From contig SSMV01000166.1 in NCBI GenBank assembly GCA_004799435.1, forward strand, positions 16,020 through 80,019: 64,000 nt of DNA. Direction: 5' to 3'. The notes below the pieces were generated by a model. That model saw nothing but the letters and a program-made list of their open reading frames with translations. It ran no database searches and had not been told where the DNA came from. Positions 1 to 8,065 of this stretch are shown here, one piece after another; the first letter of the stretch is position 1; every line of letters starts with the position of its first letter. The translations under genes and the position numbers were made by a program. The stretch comes from Bradyrhizobium sp. (GTDB lineage: Bacteria; Pseudomonadota; Alphaproteobacteria; Rhizobiales; Beijerinckiaceae).

Positions 1-166
1 CCACGCGGCGGATTGGGAGCGCATCGCCATGGATGGCGATCCTGCAGCCTATGACGTCGCCCTGCGCTTCGAGAAAGGCGGCCGGGCGCTCGCGGTTGCG
101 ACCATCTTTCGCGGCCGGCAGAGCCTCGAGGTCGAAGCGGCGATGGAAGCCGGGCGGTCGCCCTGA
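1..166 (+). CDS. C-terminal fragment of a NAD(P)/FAD-dependent oxidoreductase (partial)
   Basis: Reading from base 2 gives an open frame of 54 codons ending in TGA at 164-166; the 5' part lies outside the window. The visible end (DWERIAMDGDPAAYD, then a basic-hydrophobic stretch and AVATIFRGRQSLEVE) resembles the C-terminal tail of COG0446-type pyridine nucleotide/FAD oxidoreductases, in which a GDxAA element is followed by LAVAT and a closing helix. The FAD and NAD motifs are not in the window, so substrate and partner cannot be named. It ends 16 bases before the convergent cdsA-like gene. Confidence 0.45.
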   Translation, partial: HAADWERIAMDGDPAAYDVALRFEKGGRALAVATIFRGRQSLEVEAAMEAGRSP

Positions 167-182
167 GCGGCGGCGCAGGCGC

Positions 183-1118
183 TCAGGTGAAGAAATAGCG
201 CGTCAGATGAAAGAAGATCGGCGCGGCGAAGACGACTGAATCCATACGGTCGAGCATGCCGCCGTGACCCTTGATCATGTCGCCCCAATCCTTGGCGCCC
301 AGGCTGCGTTTGACCGCGGAAAGCGCCAGCCCGCCGAGGAACCCCATCACGACGATGACGAAGGCCATGCCGGCCGCCTGAAGCGGCGAAAACGGCGTGA
401 TCCAGGCCATACCCGCGCCGACCGCCACCGCGCCGGCGGCGCCGCCGATAAGCCCTTCTACCGTCTTCGAGGGACTGACGACTGGCGCGAGTTTGTGTTT
501 GCCGAAGAGCTTGCCGCACACATATTGCAGCACGTCGCTGATCTGCACGACCAGCATCAGATAGAAAAGCAGCAGCGCGTTCTGTCCGGCATAGCCGGGA
601 ATCTGCAGCGTCAGCAAGGCGGGCACGTGGCTGATGCAATAGACGCAGATCATCAGCCCCCATTGGATTTTCGCGTTGCGCGCGAGAAAATCCTCAGGGT
701 CGCCGGCGAGCGCCGACACCGCAGGCAGGGTCAGAAATCCGTAGACCGGCAGGAAGATCGCGAAGAGGCCGTACCAATCGGCGGCGATCAGCCCATATTG
801 AATCGGGATGCCGAGGAAAAAAGCGAGCGATAGCGAGCGATGATCGGCCGGCCGGGTCGGCGTCAGCGTGACGAATTCGCGTAGCGCGTAAAACGACGCC
901 AAGGCGAACATCACGATCGTCGCATTCTTGCCCAGCACGAAGGCGGCGGCGAAAATCGCCACCATGCCCCACCAGGCGCGCACCCGCGCGACCAGATTGT
1001 CGATGACCGCGCTTGGCTCCTTCGCCCGCCGGCGCAGCGTTTCAGTGATGAGCGTGGCGATTGCGAGCAGCGCGACGACGCCGCCGATGACGAGATAGAG
1101 CTTATGGTCGGGCGTCAT
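183..1118 (-). CDS. phosphatidate cytidylyltransferase (CdsA-like), inner membrane
   Basis: 311 residues, very hydrophobic with about eight membrane segments. It should convert phosphatidic acid and CTP to CDP-diacylglycerol at the inner membrane. The C-terminal CDS signature is visible: SPSKTVEGLIGG, then the end of the signature as KDWGDMIKGHGGMLDRMDS, including the D-x-x-K-x-x-x-x-x-x-D element that binds the nucleotide. The ATG at 1118 was chosen because it overlaps the stop of the upstream acyltransferase (ATGA), which implies translational coupling; the longer frame to 1238 would run through that gene. It is the last gene of a three-gene phospholipid operon. A second, general cdsA may exist elsewhere, so I give no symbol. 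Confidence 0.88.
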   Translation of the reverse strand: MTPDHKLYLVIGGVVALLAIATLITETLRRRAKEPSAVIDNLVARVRAWWGMVAIFAAAFVLGKNATIVMFALASFYALREFVTLTPTRPADHRSLSLAFFLGIPIQYGLIAADWYGLFAIFLPVYGFLTLPAVSALAGDPEDFLARNAKIQWGLMICVYCISHVPALLTLQIPGYAGQNALLLFYLMLVVQISDVLQYVCGKLFGKHKLAPVVSPSKTVEGLIGGAAGAVAVGAGMAWITPFSPLQAAGMAFVIVVMGFLGGLALSAVKRSLGAKDWGDMIKGHGGMLDRMDSVVFAAPIFFHLTRYFFT

Positions 1119-1717
1119 CGGCTGAGCTCCACGACGGCCGCGCGGGCGCGCTCGAGAAAGGCCTGTTTGTCCTCGCCGCCGACGCGCGCGAGCGGCGCGC
1201 CAAAACGCGCCGCGCAATTGAGCGGCACCGGCAGCCACTCGCCCTTTGGCAGGCTACGATGAAGGTTCTCGAGATAGACGGGGATCAGTTCGACATTGGG
1301 GTAGCGCTGGGCGAGATGAAACAGGCCGGATTTGAACGGGCCCGGCAGGGCCTCGTGTCCGCGCGTGCCCTCGGGAAAGAGGATGAGCGACTGGCCGGCA
1401 TCGAGCGCTTCATAAAGCGGCGCGAGCGGATCGACGTTCGGGTCTCTCGGTCCGCGCTTGATCAACACCGCATTGAGGCCTTTGAGCGCGATGAAACGGC
1501 GCGCCGCGCTCGCGCCCCAATAATCGGCCGCGGCGACCGGACGCGTGCGCTTGCGCAGCGGCGCCGGTAACGCCGACCACAGCACGATAGTGTCGGCGTG
1601 ACTGGTGTGATTGGCGAAATAGAGCCGCTGCGCCAGAGTCGGCGGACTGCCCTGCCAGCGCGCCGAAGCGCCAAGCAAAGCGCGCGCCGCGCCGGTCAGG
1701 ATCGTCGAGAGCCACAT
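1115..1717 (-). CDS. 1-acyl-sn-glycerol-3-phosphate acyltransferase (PlsC family)
   Basis: 200 residues. Lysophospholipid acyltransferase that should add the second acyl chain to make phosphatidic acid, feeding the CdsA-like enzyme downstream. The catalytic NHTSHAD (HX4D) motif lies about 40 residues in, and FPEGTRG (block III) follows the middle; LIPVYLENLHR is the block IV region. The N-terminus is hydrophobic and likely membrane-associated. The start at 1717 shares its A with the upstream TGA (TGATG), and the stop overlaps the downstream ATG by 4 bases, so the three genes are tightly coupled. It is short for a PlsC but has all the catalytic blocks. Confidence 0.9.
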   Translation of the reverse strand: MWLSTILTGAARALLGASARWQGSPPTLAQRLYFANHTSHADTIVLWSALPAPLRKRTRPVAAADYWGASAARRFIALKGLNAVLIKRGPRDPNVDPLAPLYEALDAGQSLILFPEGTRGHEALPGPFKSGLFHLAQRYPNVELIPVYLENLHRSLPKGEWLPVPLNCAARFGAPLARVGGEDKQAFLERARAAVVELSR

Positions 1718-2343
1718 CAGCGCGCTCGCAACTGACGCGCGATCGCGGCGACGCGGGTGACGCAGGTGAGCGCCGAGCCGATCGCGATGACGAGGCAGCC
1801 GGCGATCAGCGCGTAATGCGTACCGAAGAGCAGCGCTTCGGCCGCGCCGGCGAGGCAGGCGGCGGTGAGGACCGCCATGCGATGCTGCTTGGCCATCGGC
1901 CCGCGAAAATCCTGCGCCAGCCCGAGAGCCCCGCCGAAGACGCGGACATAGGCGGTGAGCGCCGCCGCAAGCGCGCCGAACCAGCCCCATTCCGGCAGAC
2001 CGCAGCGATAGCCGAGCGCGACTATGAACAGACTGTCGGCGATGCGATCGGGAAATTCGTTATAGAGCGGCCCGAGCGGCGTTTTCTTGCCGCCTTCGAC
2101 CGCAATCATCCCATCGAGCAGATTGCAGATGAGGCGCGCCTGGACGCAGGCGGCGCAGGCAATGAGGGCAAGCACGCTCGGCCAGGCGATGAGGAGCGCG
2201 GCGCCAAGCGCGGCGAACAGCGCGCTCACCGCCGAAACTGTATTCGGCGCGACATTTGCTCGCACCAGAGCCGTCGCGGATTTTTGCGCCCAACCGCTTG
2301 AGCGCGCCGCAATCGGACGCCGGTTTTCGACGGGTTCGGTCAT
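1717..2343 (-). CDS. CDP-alcohol phosphatidyltransferase family protein
   Basis: 208 residues with about five membrane helices. It transfers a phosphatidyl (or similar) group from a CDP-alcohol to an acceptor; the acceptor is unknown. The family motif is recognisable but altered: LLDGMIAVEGG, then PLYNEFPDRIAD. Compared with DGxxAR-x8-GxxxDxxxD, the Arg is Val and the first Asp of the second half is Asn, while the last two Asp are kept. This looks like a subfamily trait rather than damage. I chose the ATG at 2343 because the longer frame begins with TTG at 2394 and adds residues outside the conserved core (NRRPIAARSSGW). First gene of the coupled trio with the acyltransferase and the cytidylyltransferase. 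Confidence 0.82.
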   Translation of the reverse strand: MTEPVENRRPIAARSSGWAQKSATALVRANVAPNTVSAVSALFAALGAALLIAWPSVLALIACAACVQARLICNLLDGMIAVEGGKKTPLGPLYNEFPDRIADSLFIVALGYRCGLPEWGWFGALAAALTAYVRVFGGALGLAQDFRGPMAKQHRMAVLTAACLAGAAEALLFGTHYALIAGCLVIAIGSALTCVTRVAAIARQLRAR

Positions 2344-2458
2344 CGCGGCGCGGCCCCAATTTCGATCTTTTTGAGCCGCGGGCGAATCGGCCAACGGCGC
2401 GTTTCAACACATATTATGGGACACGCCTGGGCGGAAAAGCCTCCGCGCCCTCGCTCGG

Positions 2459-2668
2459 TCACTTCTGGGCGGCCTGTTTGACCCACATGACGAAGCCGCC
2501 GCCCCCGCCGACCAGCGCGCAGAGAATCACAATCCATTGCAGCGTCAGCACCCCGGTCGAGGGCGCCTCGGTCGCCGTCGCCATGTCATAGACTTGCCAA
2601 GTGATTGCCGCGGCGCTCATGGCGACCGTAAGGCCCCAATTCGGCCGACGCGCTTTGCCCTGGATCAT
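2459..2668 (-). CDS. small two-TM membrane protein, unknown function
   Basis: 69 residues. A basic N-terminus with an NWGL element is followed by a first helix (about residues 12-30) ending in WQVYDMATAT, a short polar loop, and a second Gly-rich helix (about 43-62) ending in a basic tail. I recognise no named domain. It is a paralogue of the 65-residue protein at 61404-61601: both have a WGL element, an Ala-rich helix ending W-x-x-Y-x-M, a short linker and a second helix. A GGGG-containing ribosome site lies about 10 bases before the ATG at 2668. It is divergent from the DUF1266 gene. Confidence 0.6.
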   Translation of the reverse strand: MIQGKARRPNWGLTVAMSAAAITWQVYDMATATEAPSTGVLTLQWIVILCALVGGGGGFVMWVKQAAQK

Positions 2669-2852
2669 GATGATTATCCCCTGCCCGAGAGCGATTACGG
2701 GACGGTCGGCGCGGATGGGCGATCAGACCGATAATGTGCTAAGGGGCGTCCGCCTCGCTTTCTCCCGGCGCGTTTGCGGCGCGCCGGCGGTCGGAAGTCG
2801 AAGCGCTTTGGAGGCCGTTGAAAAGGCGGACGCCGGAGCCGATTGGGGACAG

Positions 2853-4517
2853 ATGGAAAAGCGAATCGTGGCGAACGACGACGCCGCAATCGCTGAGCTG
2901 ACGTCGCTTGCCTTGGCTGGCGACGTCGCCGGCGCGCTGGTGATCGTCGATCAGCTTGCCCGCCAGGGCGCCGGCTCGACCTTCGTGTCGGCCCGGGTGC
3001 AGGCGCTATTGGCCCATGCTGCGATGGACGACCCGCGCATGCCGGCCTCGCTGCTCGCCGCCTTGATCCAACGTTTTCATTGGGCCGAGCCGATCAGCAC
3101 GCTCAATCGCTTTCACCCCGATTTACGCGCCCGCGTTGCAGCGCGGCTTTCCGCAGCCCAAATCTGGCTCGACGACCTCCACGCCGGATCGCGGCGCCTC
3201 GATGACGTCGGCTCGGCCGCTCGGCTCGTTCTGCGCCCGCCGAGTACGCCAATCGACCCGACCCGCCTGTCTCCGGGCGCGCGGCAAGCCCTGCAGGAAT
3301 TCGTGAACTCCGCGGTGCGGCTTGGACCGCTTCTTGGCGGCGCCGTCGACGACAAGGGCGTCGACCGGCTCGAAGCGGCTCTGCGCACTGACGCGCCGCT
3401 GATCGACCCGCTCGCTCATATCGGCGCGGCGACGCAGCTGCCGGAGGGCGCGCGCTGGGCCATTGCGCTCGCCGCCATGTATACGATCTCACAAAACGGG
3501 ACTGACGCGACGCTCGAACCCTTTCTCGCCGCGCAAAGCGCTTTGAGCCTGGGCGTCTTGCATGACTATTGGGGAGTCTCCGCCGAGGATCCCGAAGCGC
3601 GGCGCGAGCAGACGATCGACCGGCTCGACTGGCTGCTCAACGAAGGCCATCGCGCCGATCCGCAATGCGCCGAGCCTGGCGACCCGGAAGCCCCCGTCGA
3701 TTTGCTGGCCTGGGATCTCGCCCGCGCGGCGATGACGACGCGCCACGCCTATCTCGCCGACTGTTTCACCGAGGCCGAGGCCTGGAGCTATTTGCTGAGC
3801 ATCGCGCTCAAGGCGCAATCGAGCTTCGAATCCTGGCCCGATTACTGCGAACGCTATCGGCGCGGACGCATTCGCTGGTCGAGCACGCCACGCGACCGTT
3901 TCGACGATATTCTCGATTTCCTGATCGACGATCCGCACTCGCCCTGGCGCCGCCTGCCCTGGCGGGTGCGTCTCGACGAGCGCACGGTGCGTGGGCCTGT
4001 GTCGGACAAAGGCCCTGGCCTCGCGACACGCCTGCTCGGCGTCTGGCGACGCGGCGGCCTTGGACCGTCGGTGGCGGCGGTGGTGGCGGTTGGGCTCGCG
4101 GTCGGCGGATGGCAAGTGATGCAGCGGATGAAGGCGAATCTGACCGTACCCGACGCGCCCAACACGGTCGCCGTCTCGCCGCTCGCCGAACCGACCGAGG
4201 ACGCCAATTCCCCGCGCGGCGAATTCGGCCGCATACAGATGACTTTCACCGGCAACCGCGCCGGCTTGCGGCTGACGTTTCGCAATCCGCCGAACCTGCA
4301 TCCGCTGAGCGATTTTCGCTATGGCTTCGATCGCGACACGCCCGACCGGGCGCTCAGCGCCAAGCAAATCGAAACCTCCAACCGAGGCCTGCCCCAGACC
4401 TTGGACGCGCCGGCCGGCCTCCATTTTCTGACCATTCAGGCGCGCTTCGACGACGGCTCGCAATCTCCGGTGCGTCGCTTCGACGCGCCCGCCGACCCCG
4501 CCCATCCCAATCCCTAA
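2853..4517 (+). CDS. DUF1266-containing protein with a C-terminal membrane anchor
   Basis: 554 residues from the chosen ATG. The N-terminal ~170 residues are helical and of unknown fold. Residues ~230-370 match the DUF1266 pattern: DYWGV, a helix, DLARAAMTTRHAY, then EAWSYLLSIALKAQ, and SWPDYCERYRRGR. A single hydrophobic segment (VAAVVAVGLAVGGWQV, about 410-425) is followed by a ~120-residue domain (RIQMTFTGNRAG to the end) that may be periplasmic. The start at 2853 was preferred because GGGGAC precedes it at a good distance; an upstream ATG at 2715 is possible, while the longest frame (2601) overlaps the divergent miniprotein. DUF1266 proteins have no established function. Confidence 0.7.
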   Translation: MEKRIVANDDAAIAELTSLALAGDVAGALVIVDQLARQGAGSTFVSARVQALLAHAAMDDPRMPASLLAALIQRFHWAEPISTLNRFHPDLRARVAARLSAAQIWLDDLHAGSRRLDDVGSAARLVLRPPSTPIDPTRLSPGARQALQEFVNSAVRLGPLLGGAVDDKGVDRLEAALRTDAPLIDPLAHIGAATQLPEGARWAIALAAMYTISQNGTDATLEPFLAAQSALSLGVLHDYWGVSAEDPEARREQTIDRLDWLLNEGHRADPQCAEPGDPEAPVDLLAWDLARAAMTTRHAYLADCFTEAEAWSYLLSIALKAQSSFESWPDYCERYRRGRIRWSSTPRDRFDDILDFLIDDPHSPWRRLPWRVRLDERTVRGPVSDKGPGLATRLLGVWRRGGLGPSVAAVVAVGLAVGGWQVMQRMKANLTVPDAPNTVAVSPLAEPTEDANSPRGEFGRIQMTFTGNRAGLRLTFRNPPNLHPLSDFRYGFDRDTPDRALSAKQIETSNRGLPQTLDAPAGLHFLTIQARFDDGSQSPVRRFDAPADPAHPNP

Positions 4518-4607
4518 GATCGGCCGAACCCAAGTTTTTCGGGCCGGCCCGCAGGCTTGATCGGCTCCCACCGGCGCGCTACACGGCTGGCCGACTGGAG
4601 GACGCAT

Positions 4608-5762
4608 ATGGGGGCCCGTGACGCGCTGATTGAGCGCTTTCGCAATATTTTTGGCGGCGAAGCGCGATTGTACCGGGCGCCAGGTCGGGTCAATCTCATA
4701 GGCGAACACACCGATTACAATGGCGGCTTCGTGCTGCCGGCGGCGCTCGAACAATGCACCTGGATCGCGGCGGCGCCCCGCCCCGAGCGGCGGCTGCGCG
4801 CCCATTCGCTGCGCGAAAAGACGACGCTTGAATTCGACCTCGACGATCCAGCGCCGACGCCGCGTCATGACTGGAGCGACTATGTTCGCGGCGTCGCGGT
4901 CATGTTGCAACGCGACAACCAGGCCATTGGCGGCGCCGATCTCGTCATCGACAGCGACGTGCCGATCGGCTCGGGCCTCAGTTCCTCGGCGGCGCTGGAA
5001 GTGGCGACGGGCTTCGCCCTGCTCGACCTCGCCCACCTGCCCGAAGACCGCACGCGTCTGGCGCTCTCCTGCCAGCGCGCCGAGAACGAATTCGTCGGCA
5101 TGCGCTGCGGCGTCATGGACCAGTTCGCTTCCTGTCACGGCGCCGCCGACCGCGCGCTGCTGATCGATTGCCGCAGCCTCGAATTTCGTCTCACGCCGAT
5201 CGATCCTTCGGTTCGCCTGGTGATCTGCAATTCGATGGTCCATCACGAACTGGCCGGCAGCCAATACAATGTCCGTCGCGCCCAATGCGAGGAAGCGGTC
5301 GCCCGCCTGTCGGCCGTGCTACCCGGCGTGCGCGAGCTGCGCGACGTGACGATGGACGATCTCACCCGCCATGGCGGCCTGCTCAGCGAAGTGGTCCTGC
5401 GTCGTGCGCGCCACATCGTCACCGAGAACGAACGCGTGGTGCGCGCCGCCGACGCGCTTGCGGCGGGCGAAGTGGAGACCTGCGGGCGGTTGATGCGCGA
5501 ATCCCACGTCAGCATGCGCGACGACTACGAGATCAGTTGCAAGGAGATCGACATTCTGGTCGATCTCGCCAGCAAAATTCCCGGCGTCCTTGGCGCGCGT
5601 ATGACGGGGGGCGGCTTCGGCGGCTGCACGATCAATCTGGTGCGGGTCGATGCGGTCGAGCGCTTCGGCGCCGAAATCGCCGAAAGCTATAAGGCGGCGA
5701 CCGGCATCACCGCGCCGCTGCTTGTCTGCCGCCCCGGCGCTGGCGCGGGCGTCGCGAACTGA
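4608..5762 (+). CDS. galK: galactokinase
   Basis: 384 residues. ATP-dependent phosphorylation of galactose to galactose-1-phosphate in the cytoplasm (Leloir pathway). The GHMP signatures are complete: RAPGRVNLIGEHTDYNGG near the N-terminus (galactose-binding signature), IGSGLSSSAALEVA (ATP loop) about residue 125, and MTGGGFGGCTI near the C-terminus; the catalytic Asp lies in CGVMDQFAS. The ATG at 4608 has GGAGGACG just upstream, so the in-frame codon at 4557 is not used. galT follows 38 bases later, an operon. No galE or mutarotase is seen nearby. Length is normal for the family. Confidence 0.95.
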   Translation: MGARDALIERFRNIFGGEARLYRAPGRVNLIGEHTDYNGGFVLPAALEQCTWIAAAPRPERRLRAHSLREKTTLEFDLDDPAPTPRHDWSDYVRGVAVMLQRDNQAIGGADLVIDSDVPIGSGLSSSAALEVATGFALLDLAHLPEDRTRLALSCQRAENEFVGMRCGVMDQFASCHGAADRALLIDCRSLEFRLTPIDPSVRLVICNSMVHHELAGSQYNVRRAQCEEAVARLSAVLPGVRELRDVTMDDLTRHGGLLSEVVLRRARHIVTENERVVRAADALAAGEVETCGRLMRESHVSMRDDYEISCKEIDILVDLASKIPGVLGARMTGGGFGGCTINLVRVDAVERFGAEIAESYKAATGITAPLLVCRPGAGAGVAN

Positions 5763-5800
5763 ACGCCAAGCGAGCGATGGGTTAGGAAGCGAGGACGCCG

Positions 5801-6841
5801 GTGAGCCTGATGCAGAATTCGTCCCACCGCCGATTCAATCCGCTCACGCGCGAATGGGTGCTGGTGTCGCCCCATCGTACGCAACGGCCCTGGCAGGGCC
5901 AGACGGAGCGCACGGCGCGGCCGGCCGAGCTTCGCTACGATCCCGAATGCTATCTCTGTCCGGGCAATAAGCGCGCCAATGGCGCGGTCAACCCGCCCTA
6001 TCCGCATACGCTCGTCTTCCCCAATGACTATCCAGCCCTGAAGAGCGAGTCCGGCGAGAGCGGATTTAACCATCACGGCCTGATCGTCGCCGAGCCTGAG
6101 CGCGGCGTCTGTAAGGTCGTCTGTTTTTCGCCCCGTCATGACCTGACGCTGGCGCGCATGTCAGTCGACGAGATCGAGCCAGTGATTGCGGTATGGACCG
6201 AAGAATATCGCGCGCTCGGCGCCAGGCCAGAAATTTCCTGGGTGCAGATTTTCGAGAATCGCGGCGCAACGATGGGCGCAAGCAATCCGCATCCCCATTG
6301 CCAAATCTGGGCGACCGAGAGCCTGCCAAATGAGGCGGTTAAGGAACTCGGCGCGCAGCGCGACTATCGCGCCGAACACGGCTCCTGCCTGCTCTGCGAT
6401 TATCTTGCGCTCGAGCTCGCCGCCGGCGAAAGGCTGGTCTGCGAGAATGAGCATTTTGTCGCCCTGGTCCCCTTCTGGGCGGTCTGGCCATTCGAAATCC
6501 TGGTTCTGCCGCGCCGTCATATCGGCGCGATGGACGAAATGCAGGGCGGCGAGCCGCGCTCGCTCGCCGACATTCTGCGCCAGGTGACGATCCGCTACGA
6601 CAACCTCTTCGAGATTTCCTTCCCCTATTCGATGGGCTTCCATCAGTCGCCGACCGAGGGGAAAGCCCATCCCGAGTGGCACTTTCACGCCCATTTCTAT
6701 CCGCCGCTCTTGCGCTCGGCGACGGTGCGCAAATTTATGGTCGGCTTCGAGATGCTCGGTTCGCCGCAGCGCGACATCACGCCGGAGGATGCAGCGCGAC
6801 GCCTGCGCGAAGTTTCGGCGATCCATTTTCTCGACCGCTGA
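5801..6841 (+). CDS. galT: galactose-1-phosphate uridylyltransferase
   Basis: 346 residues starting at GTG, with GAGGAC a few bases before. It exchanges UMP between UDP-glucose and galactose-1-phosphate. The active-site HPHxQ motif is present ([10 protein letters not shown], around residue 163), preceded by the NRGATMGAS element. A second HIT-like half holds the conserved HFHAHFYPP near the C-terminus. CYLCPGN and CLLCDY supply the usual Cys pairs for the structural metal site. It lies 38 bases behind galK and is probably cotranscribed. Length is normal. Confidence 0.95.
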   Translation: MSLMQNSSHRRFNPLTREWVLVSPHRTQRPWQGQTERTARPAELRYDPECYLCPGNKRANGAVNPPYPHTLVFPNDYPALKSESGESGFNHHGLIVAEPERGVCKVVCFSPRHDLTLARMSVDEIEPVIAVWTEEYRALGARPEISWVQIFENRGATMGASNPHPHCQIWATESLPNEAVKELGAQRDYRAEHGSCLLCDYLALELAAGERLVCENEHFVALVPFWAVWPFEILVLPRRHIGAMDEMQGGEPRSLADILRQVTIRYDNLFEISFPYSMGFHQSPTEGKAHPEWHFHAHFYPPLLRSATVRKFMVGFEMLGSPQRDITPEDAARRLREVSAIHFLDR

Positions 6842-6858
6842 AAACGGCGCCGCCCGCC

Positions 6859-7899
6859 TCAGGCTTGCGCCAGCGCCGCGTCAATCTCGGCCACATCGCC
6901 GCTCGACAGCGCGGGCCCCTTGAGCGCATCGAGACAATCGTCGAGCTGCGCCACCGTGCGGGCGCCAATCAGAGCCGACGTCATCCGCGGATCGCGCAAC
7001 ACCCATTTGAGCGCGAGATGGGTCAGCGACACGCCGAGGCGTTCAGCGATGGCGCCCAGCCGGCGAACGCTGGCGAGCGTCGCCTCGGTTACCCCTTCGC
7101 GGCCCATCGAGCCGCCGCGACTGCCGCGCTCGGCGCGGGAATCGGCGGGGATGCCTGCGAGATATTTGCCGGTGAGAATCCCCTGTCGCAGCGGCGAGAA
7201 AGCGACGCAGCCGACGCCGCCCTCCGCCAACGTCGTCAGCAGGCCGTCGGCTTCAATGTTGCGCTCAAGCAGCGAATAGCGAACCTGATTGACGAGACAA
7301 GAGACGCCGAGCCGGCGCAGTTCGGCGATCGCTTCCCTGGCCTGCGCCGAGCGATAATTGGAGACGCCGGCGTAGAGCGCCTTGCCCTGGCGCACCGCGT
7401 CGGCAAGCGCCGACATGCTCTCTTCGAGCGGCGTGTTGGGATCGGGCCGGTGGTGATAGAAAATATCGACATAGTCGAGCCCGAGACGCTTCAGGCTGGC
7501 GTCGAGACTGGCCAGTAGATATTTGCGCGAGCCCCAGTCGCCGTAAGGCCCCGCCCACATCACATAGCCGGCCTTGGTCGAAACAATAATCTCGTCGCGA
7601 TAGGGCTTCAAATCAGCGGCCAGGATTCGGCCAAACCGTTCCTCAGCGGCGCCGGGCGGCGGCCCATAATTATTGGCGAGATCGAAATGCGTTACCCCGC
7701 GGTCGAAGGCGCGCCGCACAATCGCGCGACCGGCGTCGAACGAATCGAGATCGCCGAAATTCTGCCAGAGCCCGAGCGAAATCGCCGGCAGCGACAGGCC
7801 GCTGCGGCCGCAACGGCGATAGGCGGCGCCCTCGTAACGCCCGGAACCGGCGACATAGGGCTCTTGGAGTTTTTGGGGGTCCTGGAGCTCCAGCGGCAC
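6859..7899 (-). CDS. aldo/keto reductase, L-glyceraldehyde-3-phosphate reductase (YghZ) type
   Basis: 346 residues, GTG start with GAGGG upstream. NADPH-dependent reduction of small aldehydes. The fold motifs are clear: YRRCGRSGLSLPAISLGLW at the N-terminus, FDLANNYGPPPGAAE with the catalytic Asp and Tyr, then the Lys in STKAGYVMW and the His in IFYHHRPDP. A C-terminal ALIGARTVAQLDD binds NADP. The ANNYGPP...GAAE wording and the length fit the YghZ/GPR subgroup rather than short AKRs. It converges on galT (18-base gap) and is divergent from dnaE. Substrate in this organism is not known. Confidence 0.88.
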   Translation of the reverse strand: MPLELQDPQKLQEPYVAGSGRYEGAAYRRCGRSGLSLPAISLGLWQNFGDLDSFDAGRAIVRRAFDRGVTHFDLANNYGPPPGAAEERFGRILAADLKPYRDEIIVSTKAGYVMWAGPYGDWGSRKYLLASLDASLKRLGLDYVDIFYHHRPDPNTPLEESMSALADAVRQGKALYAGVSNYRSAQAREAIAELRRLGVSCLVNQVRYSLLERNIEADGLLTTLAEGGVGCVAFSPLRQGILTGKYLAGIPADSRAERGSRGGSMGREGVTEATLASVRRLGAIAERLGVSLTHLALKWVLRDPRMTSALIGARTVAQLDDCLDALKGPALSSGDVAEIDAALAQA

Positions 7900-8065
7900 G
7901 GGCGGCCCTCACTTTGCGCCAGCGCGCTGCGGCGCCCGGCGTCTCGGTCGATAACAGCCAAGGCCAGCGGCGATCAACTCGGTCCGCCCGCTGTGCATCG
8001 GCGCGAGGCGGCTCTCGACAAGCGCCGCCCCCTCGGCACAATGGGCGGGCGGTTGCGGAGGCTCA

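Noticed and set aside
3489-5285. 598-codon open frame on the minus strand
   Set aside because: It is opposite the DUF1266 gene and galK, both with clear family motifs; its translation is Arg/Ala-rich with no motif, as expected of a G+C-rich antisense shadow.
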